A DNA stretch of 64,000 nucleotides from Eudromia elegans (GCA_003342815.1 PTEX01000012.1:433192-497191); one strand, 5' to 3'. Shown: positions 40,241 through 52,414, numbered from the stretch's first letter. Notes: generated by a model from the letters alone, not told the origin. Numbers and translations are program-made.

Positions 40241-42610
40241 ACTGAGATTGACCACGGTTTTTATTTTGTTAACCAGGGATTATGGAGTGGAATGCACCTC
40301 AGCAAGTCCCAAAACGATACCCTCTGGGAGCACAGTCTGTGTGCTGAAGGACAGAACTTTTTCCCAGATTCCATTTTTTGTTTGTTTTTTTGACACATTC
40401 CTTTGTATTCCTTCTGTATTCCAGCATAGTTACTGATTCATGGCATTCACTTCAGTATTTAGTTTCAGGTAAAAAAAGTGGTGCACGGGTGTATGTATGT
40501 AGCACAAAACCTGGATAACATTGTAGGTTTAAAATGCAATAGTTAAAAAGTATAAACATTTCTTAACTCTCCAGTGTTCCACACGTAGGGGTAAAAAGGG
40601 AATTTTTAATACCACACAGTTTATCACTGTGATGTGTTCTGTCACGGCGATCAGTGCTTAGTGTGTGCTAATGGGATAAGACAGAGGCATCCGAATTGCT
40701 AGACCAAGGTGGAACATGCTACATTACCAGCAAATCCTTTACTTCAGCCCCCTCACCAAATTCCAATCGACCTTTGCTGTGCCCTTGTAGCAGGACTTCC
40801 ACAGAAGTGAAATAGTATGGGCTGTGTTATCAAGATTTGTCAATTTAGTTTCTTTTTTTTTTATTTTTGCCCCCAGCATAATGTGTTTCTCACTGCTCTG
40901 TCACTATTAGGAGACTTTATCTCTTGACCTTTTCTCCCTTAGCAAATGTATTTGTAACTTCAGCCTGACATAAAGTGACAATAGAGTCCTAACAATTACC
41001 TAAACTTTCTGGATAGGGCAATTACATTAAGATCTTTAGGTCTACAGTATTTCATGTGTCTAATCCAAAATGAATCGACTGATATCCTGAGGCAGAAAAA
41101 TTAATCAAAAAAAAATGTTTTTACACACTGAATCTCCCAATGGTGTCAGACTCAATTTTAATTATATAATATTGCTTATTCTTTATCAACTGCTATCACT
41201 GTAATCCCCTAATGAAGGGCCTATTGAATAGCGACAGTTTAATTCCCATTCCTTGTCCATGCATGCTATGGTCCAACTGCACTAGGGTGCAATTGCTTGT
41301 GCACTGTAACCTCAAGTGCAAGTTGCAGATATATATTAAATATACTTCCTGAAAAAGCAAACTGGGTATCAAATCCAACTAACTTTCATTAAAATCAATT
41401 TTTATATTTATATGAAAAAATACATGATGCTAAACCAATCTGAGATGACTGCAGTTTGTTCTTGTTTACCTGGTTTAAGAAAGTCGTCTTTGCACAAATA
41501 TGCATGCCCAGTAAGATTCTGACTGATTTTCATTCATTTCCTACTTGAAGGAATAGTACACTTCTTGAAATATAAGATAATATATAATATAATTAAGCAA
41601 TTTGAGACTAATATGGCATTTATACACATGCCCGATTTTCCTAACCTTATCTGAAGTTGGGTTTGCCCTAATCCTGACATTATTAGGCTATTTCAGAGTT
41701 GCCTGAAGTTTGAATCACTTGAGACAGAAGCTTATTATTATTTTCATGCAAATGTAAAGTTACTGCTATGTTGGGAGGCTTATATATTGTAATGTGCAAT
41801 TTACTTTAAAGCTCGAATACAACTGCTTCATTTACAGATGTACTGTGCAGCTATTAGGAAACTTCATTCCATATTTAAATGTAAAAATGTTATAAATGCA
41901 CACACACATGTTTCTTTACCAGTATATGAGGACAGAGGTTTATCATATCAAATTACTCTGATATAAAATAAATGAATATTCAATAGGTATAGTTCAAGAG
42001 ATGCATTTCTAGCCTTGAGTAAAGATCTCTTAAAGGATAGTCTGAAATTTCTATTTATATCTTTTCCGTCAGCGTTGTAACTTCAGTACCTGAATTTATG
42101 AATCTTGATGTCCCTGGTAGAACGTTGGAGGAGGAGATCTTCATTGCCCTTCGGCATAGATAGCAAAGAAGAGAGAACTGGAAATTAGAGGAACTCAACC
42201 AAAATATTCATAATCTAGCTGGAAAATGGCAATCTGGGTTGTATATATTGGAGCTGCCACTTGCTGTTCAAGCTATCTGCTATGAACGGACCTGGAGAGA
42301 CAGCCAAAAATGCTTGGACAGTCTGCTAACAGATTTGTTGATTCTGTCCTTGTGAGGGGTTGTTTATCACCAGTTTTAAAACACAGATTTCTCCTATCAG
42401 TAATACAAAAACAGTCTCAGGGTGATCAACTTTTTAAGAGAGTGTGTCATCTGAGCAAATATGCATGAGTATGAGTGTGATCTTAATCTTTCTTTACAGT
42501 CAATGGAGGAGAAAAAAACCCAGGCATTTAGGGGCGTGATTCACCCCAGAAGATCAGATCAAGTCTGCTCTAGAAGTGTCTATTTCCTTTGACTGTCAAG
42601 GGAGCCTGGC

Positions 42611-42668
42611 ATGATTACCTATATCTATTAGAGATACCCATGATTACCTACATCTATTATATATTCCT
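42611..42668. repeat. 29-base tandem duplication
   Basis: Two adjacent copies beginning ATGATTACCTAYATCTATTA at 42611 and 42640, with a few mismatches toward the end of the second copy. A local duplication with no evident function. Confidence 0.7.
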
Positions 42669-43535
42669 GTATCTAAATGCCTCAAGTTAGGTAAGTTTCA
42701 CACCAGCATTTTGAACACTTAGACCTGTGCCTGTATGTCCCACTTTCAGGCAAAACAAGAGAACAGCTATTGCTGCAGAGCAGAAAGAAAAGCTAACATT
42801 TCCAGCATAATGAGGATTCTGAAGAAAATAATGCTAAAAAAACTGTCCTTAGCCATAAGGAAGAAGATGATCAAGACACAATGATCTTTATTTTTCCAAA
42901 GCTATTTATAGACATTTCACCACTAAATACAATGTGGAGACAAACTATCATCAACCCAGTAGGAATAAGCAACTCCATGACAAATTAATTCCTCTCTTTC
43001 ACACTGAAGGCACAGAGATCATTTAAACTGCCAGCTTTGTTTCCCCTCCATATCTGCTGCTCCAAGAATTGCTGGAGATATTACAGAAACCACAGATTTT
43101 GGAAAGTGTATGACCTGGAGTTATGTAATTTCAGATGAAAATAATGTAACGTTGCTAGCAATCTAAGTGCATGAATGAAACTGGCTGCCAGCAGCGGAGG
43201 AATCAGTATGTCTACAGCATTGCTTACCACTCCTGTTGTCCTCATTACCAGTTTGGGCCACGCCTGCCCCTTAGAGGTCTCAATTAACCCCTTAGTTGCT
43301 CATTCTAGGGATGAAGAGTCAATTGCTTTGCATCTTTAACAGGCAGATTTTGGCCAGGTATCAGATATTAACTCATTTGGTTCTTTCTAATCTGCTTCAC
43401 CAAGATGTGCAAATTGTTACAGTTGATGCAACTAGAAAAAAATAGTGACATAAAAATTATGGCACGTTCTTGCCAAAATCAGGATAAGAGCCTTGAAGTT
43501 TCAGACACACATACATAGCCACAAAAAAGTCTGCT

Positions 43536-43579
43536 CAGAGAATAAAATATCCCTGTACAGAGAATAAAATATCCTTGCA
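43536..43579. repeat. 22-base tandem duplication
   Basis: Two adjacent copies beginning CAGAGAATAAAATATCC at 43536 and 43558, differing near their 3' ends. The high identity suggests a fairly recent local duplication. Confidence 0.8.
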
Positions 43580-46277
43580 TTCTCTCTGGGCTTTGCTGTC
43601 AGAGTTTGTATTGTGTTTCAGCTCAGTAGGGTCATTTTTTTCATCTATCAAAGATACACCAGGGAGTTTCAGACCACTTTAGAAGTGCTGTAATCCTATA
43701 AAGACAGTACTCATTAAGGAATATGATGCATTTGCATTGGTGTGATAATGATTTTGCCCACAGGCAACCTCTCAGGACACAAGCTACTACTCCCTGACAT
43801 TCTTCCTGCAGATGTTACTTTTTGGCATGAAAGGAACCCCCTATTCCCATCCAGCATTATCATATAGTTCTAGATCTAATCCTTTCACATATGTATATAA
43901 CCTATATGCACTCCTCCTCGAGCCTGTTTTCTCTCATTCCTACACAGTGCTTCAGGTTTCTGCTGCGACTCATCAAGGGTGAACAGATATGACCATCTAT
44001 GTTATCTCAGGAAAAAGTGTGATTCTTCTCTGGATATTTTCTTCTGTTTCTTCTACATGTATCACTCCACTATTAAAATGAAAGCTCCTTTTCATTTGGC
44101 TTTCATTGTTTAGCTTTGTCTTAAGGCATTTTTTCAACAGAAGTCTAGTGCAAAATGATTCCTCAGCCAAGACAGTCTTTCTAGTATGACAGATGAAAAA
44201 AAAAAGGAAGAGCTCTAACATACTCTCTTAAGAAGAAGACAATACAGAAAAAAATAACAAGAAAATAACTCCCATATCATTTACCTCATTGATAAATATT
44301 GCTAAAGCTAGCATTCAGCTGAAGAGTCACTCTAGGCTTAATACACCTTCTGAGAGTAAGCCACACACTACATTGTATATTTGGGGAAAAAAATCACTGA
44401 AACTAGAGAATTCAAGCTGATGAAACATGTGTTAGCTCACTTTTTGTGTGGCAGCTTCCCACCCCACAGTTAGACTTGCATTTTGCACTGATGACATCTT
44501 TCTTTACTCACTACATTCTAGGGATAATGCACTCATGTCAAATAAAATAAACTTTTAAAAATTGCACTCAAATGGTTTAGAGTCTTAGCTTCCCATTGAA
44601 TTCAGTTTGAGTTAGGAGACAAAATCTTATCATGGATATGGTCTCAAAACCACATCTAAAAGCATTTACCTCATGAAAACAATTTTCTGACAGAATGGTG
44701 GCAAGTTATCGGGTCATTATGTCTTTGAGCTCTACAAGTGAGGTGAGTAGATATTGCTACAGTATTCAATCATACAAAACCACAGCTGCCTCATCTGTAA
44801 CCGCATGGGGATGAGTTAATCTCATTAGCTTCAGCAGTGTTATCTTGACATATTTGATCCTAAATCCTGGCCTAGAACATAGAAGGCTGATGAATTCTGG
44901 ACAATAACAAAACATGAGAGGACTGTAATTTTTTTTCTTTTTTCTCTTCCTAGAAGTTAGTCTAGGAGTTGGATAAACTGTAATAGCCCACTACTTATGT
45001 ATACTTCTGAGGGACAGGCACACAGGAACTACAGTATTGGAGACATGAATAGAATGTACTGAATGAATAGACTTCACTTCTAAGTTTAATAGTCAGATCA
45101 ATCAGTCCTAAACTAGAACAGGATGTACTGCAACTTGTATATATCCAGAGCAAACTATCATCTCATACAGAAAGCAGATCTCATGACCTAGCAGGATTTC
45201 TGAGGCACGAGAACTACAAAAGTTATGTCTGAGGTGGCAGGGGCTCCTATACCACTTCTTCCCCAAGAACACCCTTGACAGCTTAATTCTCAGTTTGGGG
45301 CAGAGCTCAAGACTGACCACTCTCTTCCAGCCCAAACTTTGTGTGTCTTAGGCAGTTGTGAAGCCAGCGACCTAACTGCATATGTGAGCAGCAGCGTGGG
45401 GGCTGGCAAGAGAGGGTCACTTGCATATGCTCAGCCACACACCCAATTGCATCTAGAAATCGGCTCCTATGTGGCTCTTTGCATCATTAAAAGAAGAAAA
45501 ACTCGGCACACAAGGTTGTTTAAAGCCAGTTAAGAGAAAGCGAGTTCTGTTAGTCTATATTATTCCCTCCTACTTCTCCTCAGATCACTTCAGGTGCAGC
45601 ACTGACTGTGGGCACATGGTCTGCATGTCCAGCTTTGGTTCACAGGGGAACATCCCTCCCATGTCCTTTCCAGGTCAGCCTCTGGTGACACTGCTGGTGA
45701 GTTAAACTCAACTTTAGAAAATGGATCTTGCTGCAGGGATGTTTTAAGTACTTCATAAGAGATCACTGACATCTATGTCATCAAATTTGGTTAAGCATCT
45801 CCTGGGGACACATGATATCAGCCCATCAGCCCCACGTGAAGTGTTCCCAGAGTACAGCAGATCCCAAGAAAATGCTGTTTTACTTCCACACTAGTGATGA
45901 TTTCCATCACACAGCCTTTCTGCATACTTTAGGTGGGCTTTCAACCACACATTTCAGGGTGCATGGAAAATACACCTTGTCGAGTCTTCTCGGACACGCC
46001 AAATCTTTTGTGACAAGCCTCCCAAAGGCTCTCCAGTCGCGGAGAGGCCCCAGCAGGCACCGGCTGCTCTGCTTGGGCGCTGAGGGAGAAGTCCCTTCTC
46101 CTCCCCTCCCGGGAAGCACCGCAGCTCTCTCTCTTCACCTCCCAGCTGCGCACACCTGGACTCCACCCTCATCCCCAGCCCTCCCGGGCCGGGGGGCGCC
46201 TCTCGGGCTGCCGCGGCCGCCGCTGCCGCCTCACGATGAGGCAGGTGAGGGCAAGCGGGCGCCCTCCCCGCGCGGCG

Positions 46278-46291
46278 CTGCGCATGCGCAG
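46278..46291. promoter_or_regulatory. NRF-1-type palindrome
   Basis: CTGCGCATGCGCAG is a perfect 14-base palindrome and contains TGCGCATGCGCA, an exact match to the NRF-1 consensus YGCGCAYGCGCR. It lies 150 bases before the start codon inside the CpG island, a typical position for NRF-1 sites in vertebrate promoters. Binding itself is not shown. Confidence 0.6.
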
Positions 46292-46322
46292 CCCGCTCCC
46301 AGGCATGCTCACTGGCGGGGGA

Positions 46323-46328
46323 GGGCGG
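46323..46328 (+). promoter_or_regulatory. GC box (Sp1-type)
   Basis: GGGCGG embedded in a G-rich context (from about 46314), 113 bases upstream of the start codon. A generic CpG-island promoter element. Confidence 0.4.
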
Positions 46329-46370
46329 CAGGGGTAGAGGGACGCGGTGCGGTGCTGCCCGCCTCGCCCC

Positions 46371-46430
46371 GGCTCGGCTCGGCTCGGCTCAGCTCGGCTC
46401 GGCTCGGCTCGGCTCGGCTCGGCTCGGCTC
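46371..46430 (+). repeat. (GGCTC)12 pentanucleotide repeat next to the start codon
   Basis: Exactly twelve GGCTC units, with one substitution (AGCTC at 46391-46395). The array ends ten bases before the ATG at 46441. It is probably transcribed as 5' untranslated sequence or lies at the core promoter. The frame of the main ATG reads through it without a stop, but the nearest in-frame stop upstream is TGA at 46246-46248, with no in-frame ATG between. The repeat is therefore not expected to be translated from an AUG. Confidence 0.95.
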
Positions 46431-46440
46431 GCCCCGCGCC

Positions 46441-46501
46441 ATGCGGCGGGCGGCCGCGTGCCTCCGCGCGCTCTGCCTCGTGCTCCAGCTCCGCGCCGCA
46501 G
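46441..46501 (+). CDS. Exon 1: signal peptide of an unidentified secreted or membrane protein
   Basis: The ATG at 46441 has G at -3 and is the first in-frame ATG after a stop at 46246-46248. The exon encodes MRRAAACLRALCLVLQLRAA plus the first base of a glycine codon. It has the layout of a signal peptide: basic n-region (Arg2, Arg3), hydrophobic core at about residues 11-17, and small residues Ala19-Ala20 before a likely cleavage at or just after Ala20. The exon ends in phase 1 at donor G|GTGAGC (GT at 46502-46503). A phase-1 intron just after the signal peptide is common in extracellular proteins. Joined to exon 2 the reading frame stays open. The family is not recognised, so no symbol is assigned. 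The 5' untranslated boundary is not visible. Confidence 0.72.
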
Positions 46502-46618
46502 GTGAGCGCCGCGCCGGGGCCCGCAGCAGCGCCCGGCGGGGTGGCCGCGGGCTGCCGCGCACCTGTTGGGGGTGCGGGGGGTCAACGGCCGCCCGCGGGA
46601 GCGCGCGCGGGACGCCAG

Positions 46619-46726
46619 TGGCTAACGGCTAACCGTTAACGGCTGACCGCTAACGGCTGGCTAACGGCTGACGGCTGGCTACCCGCTAACTGCTACCGGC
46701 TGGGTAACGGTTAACGGCTGACGGCC
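46619..46726. repeat. Degenerate (GGCTAAC)n minisatellite rich in MYB half-sites
   Basis: A 108-base array of variants of GCTAACG / GCTGACG / GTTAACG, starting 118 bases after the exon 1 donor. It contains at least eight matches to the MYB consensus YAACKG: TAACGG at 46623, 46637, 46651, 46662, 46705 and 46712, its reverse complement CCGTTA at 46633, and TAACTG at 46687. CCGTTAACGG at 46633-46642 is a perfect palindrome. The motif count follows from repeat expansion, so regulatory use is possible but not implied. Confidence 0.8.
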
Positions 46727-46918
46727 GCGGAGGCAGAGCGCGGGCGCCAGAGCCGTTTCAGCACCGCGGGCAGCAGCCGGCGAGGCGGGCAGCGCCCCGG
46801 GCCGGGCGAACCTGAGCCCCGTGCAGCGGCCCCTGCCCGCGCGGGCCGCGTGGGTTTAGCGAGGCGAGGAAGTGCGGGGTAGAAGTAAAAATCATTGTGT
46901 GCTTTTCTCGTTTTTGCC

Positions 46919-46937
46919 TTTTTTTTTTTTTTTTTTT
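46919..46937. repeat. T19 homopolymer
   Basis: Nineteen T residues inside intron 1, between the two GC-rich lobes of the CpG island. Confidence 0.85.
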
Positions 46938-49900
46938 GGTTACGGGGATAGAAGGGGGAGACGTTGCTACTTGTATTTGCTGGCAGGAGCAGGGTCCTTT
47001 CAGAAAGGGAAATTTCAGCTGCGACAGCAGGCTGCAGCCGCGCAAGCGGCGGTCATGGATGCTCTCCGTGCTCCACTGGCAAAACGTGTCCTCATCCGGA
47101 GGGGTGGCGAGCGCGGAGCACTGAGCGCCTCGCTGCCTCCCCCGAGTTCAGCCCCAGCCGCCTCACCGGGATCCGGGGATCCTCGCTCCTGCTGCATGCT
47201 TAGACCTCGGGCTTCTTCTAAGGCATGAAAAGCTGATATTTTATTATTTTATTTATTATTATTTTTTCCACAGTCTCTCTGTTTCCAGTGCAGAGTTTAG
47301 ACGTGTATGCTGTCAAACTGAATTACAAATCTGGGCTAGCAGTGCAGTTAAATGAAGTTCGCTAGAAAAAATGAAGTGTTTCTTTGTTTTGTGGCTTACT
47401 GCAGCATACTGACTTCTGAAGTAGAAAATGGCTGTTGCACCCTGCCTTTAACTTTGCTGAAGTTTAATTAAAAATAAATAAATTCAGCCCAAGGTACCCC
47501 AAGTAATATTTTAGGAGAGATGTCTACATTGACTTACAGAGAATCATTAACAGTCATGTTTAAACCTGTCTCTTATGACATGTAAGTAATGGATGTACGT
47601 AGATGCCCATAAATAAATAATCTCTGGACATCAGATTATGAAAGTAGTTATTTATGTGAATGTACCGGATAAGTGGGCATGACATTCTATTTTTTGGTGT
47701 AGTCAGAAGAAATAGTTTGCCTTGGGTAGTGGTATTTTATTGCTCTGGAAAATTAGGCTATACTTTGTAAGATCTCAGGAGCCTTTTTCCTTCATGTTCA
47801 CAGTTAGGAGGCTCATGCTATTATGCCTTGTATTCATGTGTGTGAGAGGATATTGACTGGAAGATAGGGAGCATTTTGCGATCCATTTTAATAAAAGCCT
47901 TTAGCTGCTTTTTAGATTGTTCTCTTACAATGTATTAAAATAATCTGTACAAAATTAGTGTACAGCTTATATGCTTTCTAATCTCAATTTATCCTCTATT
48001 AATAGTGGACTTCACATCAGTTTAGATGTGCTTCATCTTTCCATCCTGCTAATGGAAACGGGCTTTATAGCCAGCCAGGCAACCATTTGTTTTCCATACT
48101 AAGTTTAATTTGTTCTGTTAAGTGAACGGGAATGCTTGCAAACCTAACTTAGCCTTTATTATGAAAATGGCTCTAATCATGGGAAAAAAAAGTGGAGAAA
48201 AATACACAACAGATGTTTTTATGCTGTTACTTTGTTTCTTGTGTGGTCTTGGAAAATAATTATTTCAGAGAAAGCAACAGAAAGGATGGACAGGAGCGGA
48301 GTTCAGCCCCTACATATTTGATATAGCTACCCTTGTAGTGAGCAGTGTGCTTCTCAGTAGGGCTGAGAACTCACTGCTGTTGGGAGTCTCTGAAGATGCA
48401 ACAATAAAATAAGCAAGCTTAAACTTTTAGGATTTCTCTGTATTGTCTGCGGCAGATAGAAGATCTGGGCTTTCAGAGAGCATCTCCATGGAAATCTTTT
48501 ATGTATAGCCTAAGCATATGAATTATTGATCCTCATTTTGCAGCTTGGGCTCATGTAGAATTATAAAGCACATTCCATTTGCCACTAGTGGTGGATTACA
48601 AATTATATCCCACTGTCAATTTGCTTTGCATAGTGGTGGAAACCACTTGGCTTTTTGTAAGTCTTTTTGTTCTGAGGCCAAAAATACACAGGAGGGGAGG
48701 TATTTTCCCTTCTGAAGGGGAATGCTAAAGAAGCCATCATCAGATACTAACAAAACCTCATTTAATATCAATGATGATCTATTTTAGAAAAAAAATAGGT
48801 CAGCATTAATTTGAACTAATGCAACAGCAAAAAAGAATTCATTCGATAGTATGTTACACTATGCTTTGTATTGAAAAGATATTGGGAAATCTGGTTTGCC
48901 ATGACACAACAATTGTATTAAAGTTGTGTTTCAGTAGACAAACATATATTTGCAAAGAAAAGGAATTATTTGTGTCAAAAATCAGGAATTTTTATGTGCT
49001 TAAAAAGAAACTGTTAATATGTTGATTTATACATTGATTCCAACAAAATTACAGCTGTGTAACACAAAATTAAATCTGACTGTGTTGCTAAGCTGGTAAA
49101 ACTTACTGAAATCAAAGACAAGTGCATGTGCTCATAAATGGAAACAGAATTGGGCCTGTCTACTGAGTGCAGCAGGTGAAGTAATCAGCCTACCTAGAGC
49201 CTCCTTTTGGAAAAGGACCTAAATTTGTAGAGACTGATCAGCAAAGGTCAGCATGAATCTTTGACTTCTGTTATGCCTTACATAAGATACAGCCCAATAG
49301 TGCAGGTTATACTCTTTTTCAGTAGGTATGATATAATATATGTTCTTGGAATAAAAAATTAATGTCTCCCAAGATGACTAGAAAGCATTTTTTCCTTGTC
49401 AAAGAATGGCAGGTGATAGCAAAAACATCAAATGATCCATTAACCTGACTTGAGTAATCTGGATGACACAAATGGCTCCAATTGCAACTAGTTATCTATT
49501 TTGCTTTCTTTCGTTTTTCAAATTTAATGAATGAGATTAAAACAGAAAATGGATTAAATACTAGATTAGAATAAAACTTAGATAAGAATCACCATATCAA
49601 CCAGCCACCTGCCTTATCTTAAAACTTTAAGAGAGTCTTTTTGCAGTATTTACTTTTAAGGTGGCAAGTCCTGGCCCTGGAAAACCAAAGAGTTAGAGAC
49701 TGAAGATTTGGTCTGATCATCTAAGACATAATTTCTTGAGTAAAGGCCTTACTACGTTGTTTTATTATTTTATACATCAATAAAGAGATGCATTGACAAA
49801 CGTAACTAACTATGGACCAGTTATGGACCTTTTAGTCTTTTCAGAGAGGAACTATGAAGATCCCAGTCTCAGCTTCCTGAAGGATCCATTCCCCAAGGCC

Positions 49901-52414
49901 ATCAGCTGAATCCACTAAGATACGATATAGGAAATACTAGTGTTTTACCTTCTTGAAGCAATGCTTTTAGTAACATGGAGGTTGCTTATATAAAAGCTGT
50001 ATAAGCTTTTTGACAGCAAACATTCATTTGAGAAGGACTGACTAGATGTGAAAACTTGTAAATGTGCTAGGCCAGTACTCAGTAAGTTGTTGCTGAAGTC
50101 CACGGGATGATTTCTACCAAGCTGTGCTCAGCAGAAAGTAGTGCTGCTTTCCTCTTTGAATGGGTCCTGTGTTGTATTTTTATGCTGGAAATGACTCAAG
50201 TGGGCTGCAGTTTCTAATTAAGAGGAGTTTATTTTCTAGAAATTGCACAAGTTTTGTCACAATAATAAAAAGCGGGAAATAGACTTCTACAGGTGAGTTG
50301 AGATCTGCACAAAGTTCATTCATGATCAGATCTACTTCCCCAGCCTCATGCTAATGTATGAATAATACTAGTTCTAAGTACATTTAGATTATGTTAGTAT
50401 AATGAAACAGAATTCCAATACATTTTTCATATTCTTTCTAAATGTAGTTGGTACTTACAAATACCTTTTTTAGAAAATGTGTTTCTGGCCATAAGTGGGT
50501 ATTTTTACTCAAATAGACATTTGTGCCTTTTATTAGTAGCCTCATGGAAAATTAGAGGATAGTCATCTGTTTCTTTAAAATTTTTTTTGGTGAAAATAGT
50601 TTTATAATTTGTGTTTGACTTCATATTATTTCTGAACATGTATTTAGTTGGAGAAAAAAGGCTTTTGACACGTGTGACAATTCTTTCTCTTACAATGTTT
50701 TTCAAAGTTGGCATATATCTATGTATTAGGAAATTGTGAGATCTGTGATCTTAGCATCCCTATATTCTTTCATTTGCTGCTTTATGATGAGACTTGAACA
50801 GGTTGAATAGCAAAGGCTGGTCCTCGCTGCTCAGGAGGTGAAAGTTTGCTTAAAAAACATTAAGTCTTAGAAGCCTGTCTAATTGGATGCAGTGGGTGGC
50901 TGTGCTTTGTGGTGCCCCATTCAGCAGGAATTTTCTGAGGCTTGGGCAGGGTTGAGAGAGAAGAGTTTTCTTCTATGAAACATGGTAACTGTCTTGTAGG
51001 ATTTCCAACACAATAACTACTTGGAGAAACTGGGTAGGTTCTGCTCAGAAATCCTCAATGTGGTTTCTAGGGCAACGCTACTGCAGCCTGCCCTCTCAGC
51101 CACAAAAAGCTTAAGACTGGATTTTACTTCTCCTTGCACCAGTTAATGATTTCCATGGAGATACTAGACATTTACATACATGTTATGTAGAACAGAATTT
51201 TGCTACATTCTTCACTTGGAAAATTAAAAACTTAGCAGAAGATGCATACATTTTTTCATACTTTCTAGAAAAAAAAAGTTTGATGTGAGACTATAGCATA
51301 TATCAGTGCCAAGGCAGGAGTATGTCAGAATACTTAAGTGCCTTTGGGACTCATGGCTCATCTCTTAATTCGCAGGAGCAGACCTAGTGAAATCAATGGT
51401 CTGTAATATCCAGTTTCATTATTGACGTATCAGGCAACAGGCCCATAAAATGAGATGCAAAGTGCCTTTTTGAAAAAGATACCACACATGCTTAACTGTC
51501 CCCAGATACAGAGTGAATTATTTTTGGCCAAAGCACTATTTTTTTTTTTTTAATTCTTTTTAGTGAGAAGGACAAATTCAGCAAAAATGAATTTGCAGTT
51601 GTTTCTATTTTCAACAGATTGCCTTCTAGAAAAGAAAATTCCTTATAGTTTTCTTGCACATACACACATACAGAAAATGTATGTATCTGTGTCTATAGCA
51701 TAAATGCATGTACATGCACATGTATATATATATTTGTTACTTATATGCTCAGATAGGTATGCATATATGTGATCCTAGTCAGTTTTGTGTAAACTTTTCA
51801 TTTGGGTCAAAAGTTCTGACCTTTCTTTTTCAGGGTAAATCCAAATTTTTTTCTGGATTTTTGGAACCTGCTATTATCCCTTTGCTTAGCTCTAGTCTAG
51901 GTCACTTACTCTGAATTTTGACATGTAAGGGGTCTTAGTCATCTGATTCCAAAGATGAGGCCTTTAGATTGTCACACCTACCTAGGAAGGTCCAGACCCT
52001 TCCTGTAAAGGGTTGAGAAACTTCTTCTAGCCTAAGGCGGCTGTGACAGGTTATGCAGGGGTATGCCTAATGAAGGACTATTAGATCTAGCAGCCTACTT
52101 TGCAGAGGGAATAGCTTAATTTCTATTGCTTTAATAATTTTGTCTTAAGAGCAAGTTATGGTGTGGAGGAAGAATTTGAGTAGGCCCTGTGTCTTGGTGT
52201 TATTCTCCAAACTGTGGGAACAGTCTCACAGCCTGCAAACCATTCTGCTATTGGGACTGTTACATGTGGTAAAATATTTTCTTAGTGGAGTTCTTCTGTC
52301 AATTCCAAAATTTCTGATGCACTGTTTCATGCACCAGCCAAGCCAGCCAGTCAATTAATGCTTTATCCTCTTGAGATTTGCCTGGTTTGCTTCACAGAAG
52401 CGCTGTTAAAGGTA

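Larger units (their letters stand above)
40241..46019. other. Intergenic upstream of the CpG-island gene, no gene seen
   Basis: AT-rich sequence with no recognisable exon. Two small tandem duplications are present: a 29-base unit at 42611-42668 and a 22-base unit at 43536-43579. The part at about 41100-41900 has many homeodomain-like TAAT/ATTA cores and looks non-repetitive, so it could contain distal regulatory sequence for the gene downstream. That is inference only. Confidence 0.5.
46236..46337 (+). other. Possible upstream ORF (33 codons)
   Basis: An ATG at 46236 opens a frame that ends with TAG at 46335-46337, with further in-frame ATGs at 46284 and 46305. It is out of frame with the main start at 46441 and would act as an upstream ORF if transcription begins 5' of it. 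A donor-like sequence CAG|GTGAGG at 46242-46249 overlaps it, so part of this region could instead be an alternative first exon. Whether it is transcribed is unknown. Confidence 0.3.
46020..47210 (+). promoter_or_regulatory. CpG island and presumed promoter of the secreted-protein gene
   Basis: GC content and CpG density rise abruptly at about 46020 from AT-rich flanks and fall again after about 47210. The densest part is 46160-46860. It surrounds a signal-peptide-coding first exon. The island includes an NRF-1-type palindrome at 46278-46291, a GGGCGG GC box at 46323-46328, a GGCTC repeat at 46371-46430 and a MYB-site-rich minisatellite at 46619-46726. No TATA box is evident, which fits a dispersed CpG-island promoter. 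The exact transcription start cannot be placed from sequence. A second GC-rich lobe lies at 46990-47210, beyond a T19 run (46919-46937). Confidence 0.85.

Noticed and set aside
46169-46585. 138-codon minus-strand open frame across the CpG island
   Set aside because: It is antisense to exon 1 and the pentamer array. The repetitive Arg/Ala/Glu/Pro/Ser product is explained by the repeat and GC composition.
45812-46639. 275-codon + strand open frame across the CpG island
   Set aside because: It is open mainly because GC-rich sequence lacks stop codons. It is low-complexity in Arg, Ala, Ser and Pro, runs through the GGCTC array as Ser-Ala-Arg-Leu type repeats, and is out of frame with the signal-peptide ATG.
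47266-47365. Acceptor-like site followed by a frame compatible with exon 1
   Set aside because: The frame ends at a TAG after about 30 codons with no good donor before it. It could only serve as a terminal exon, for which I see no independent support.
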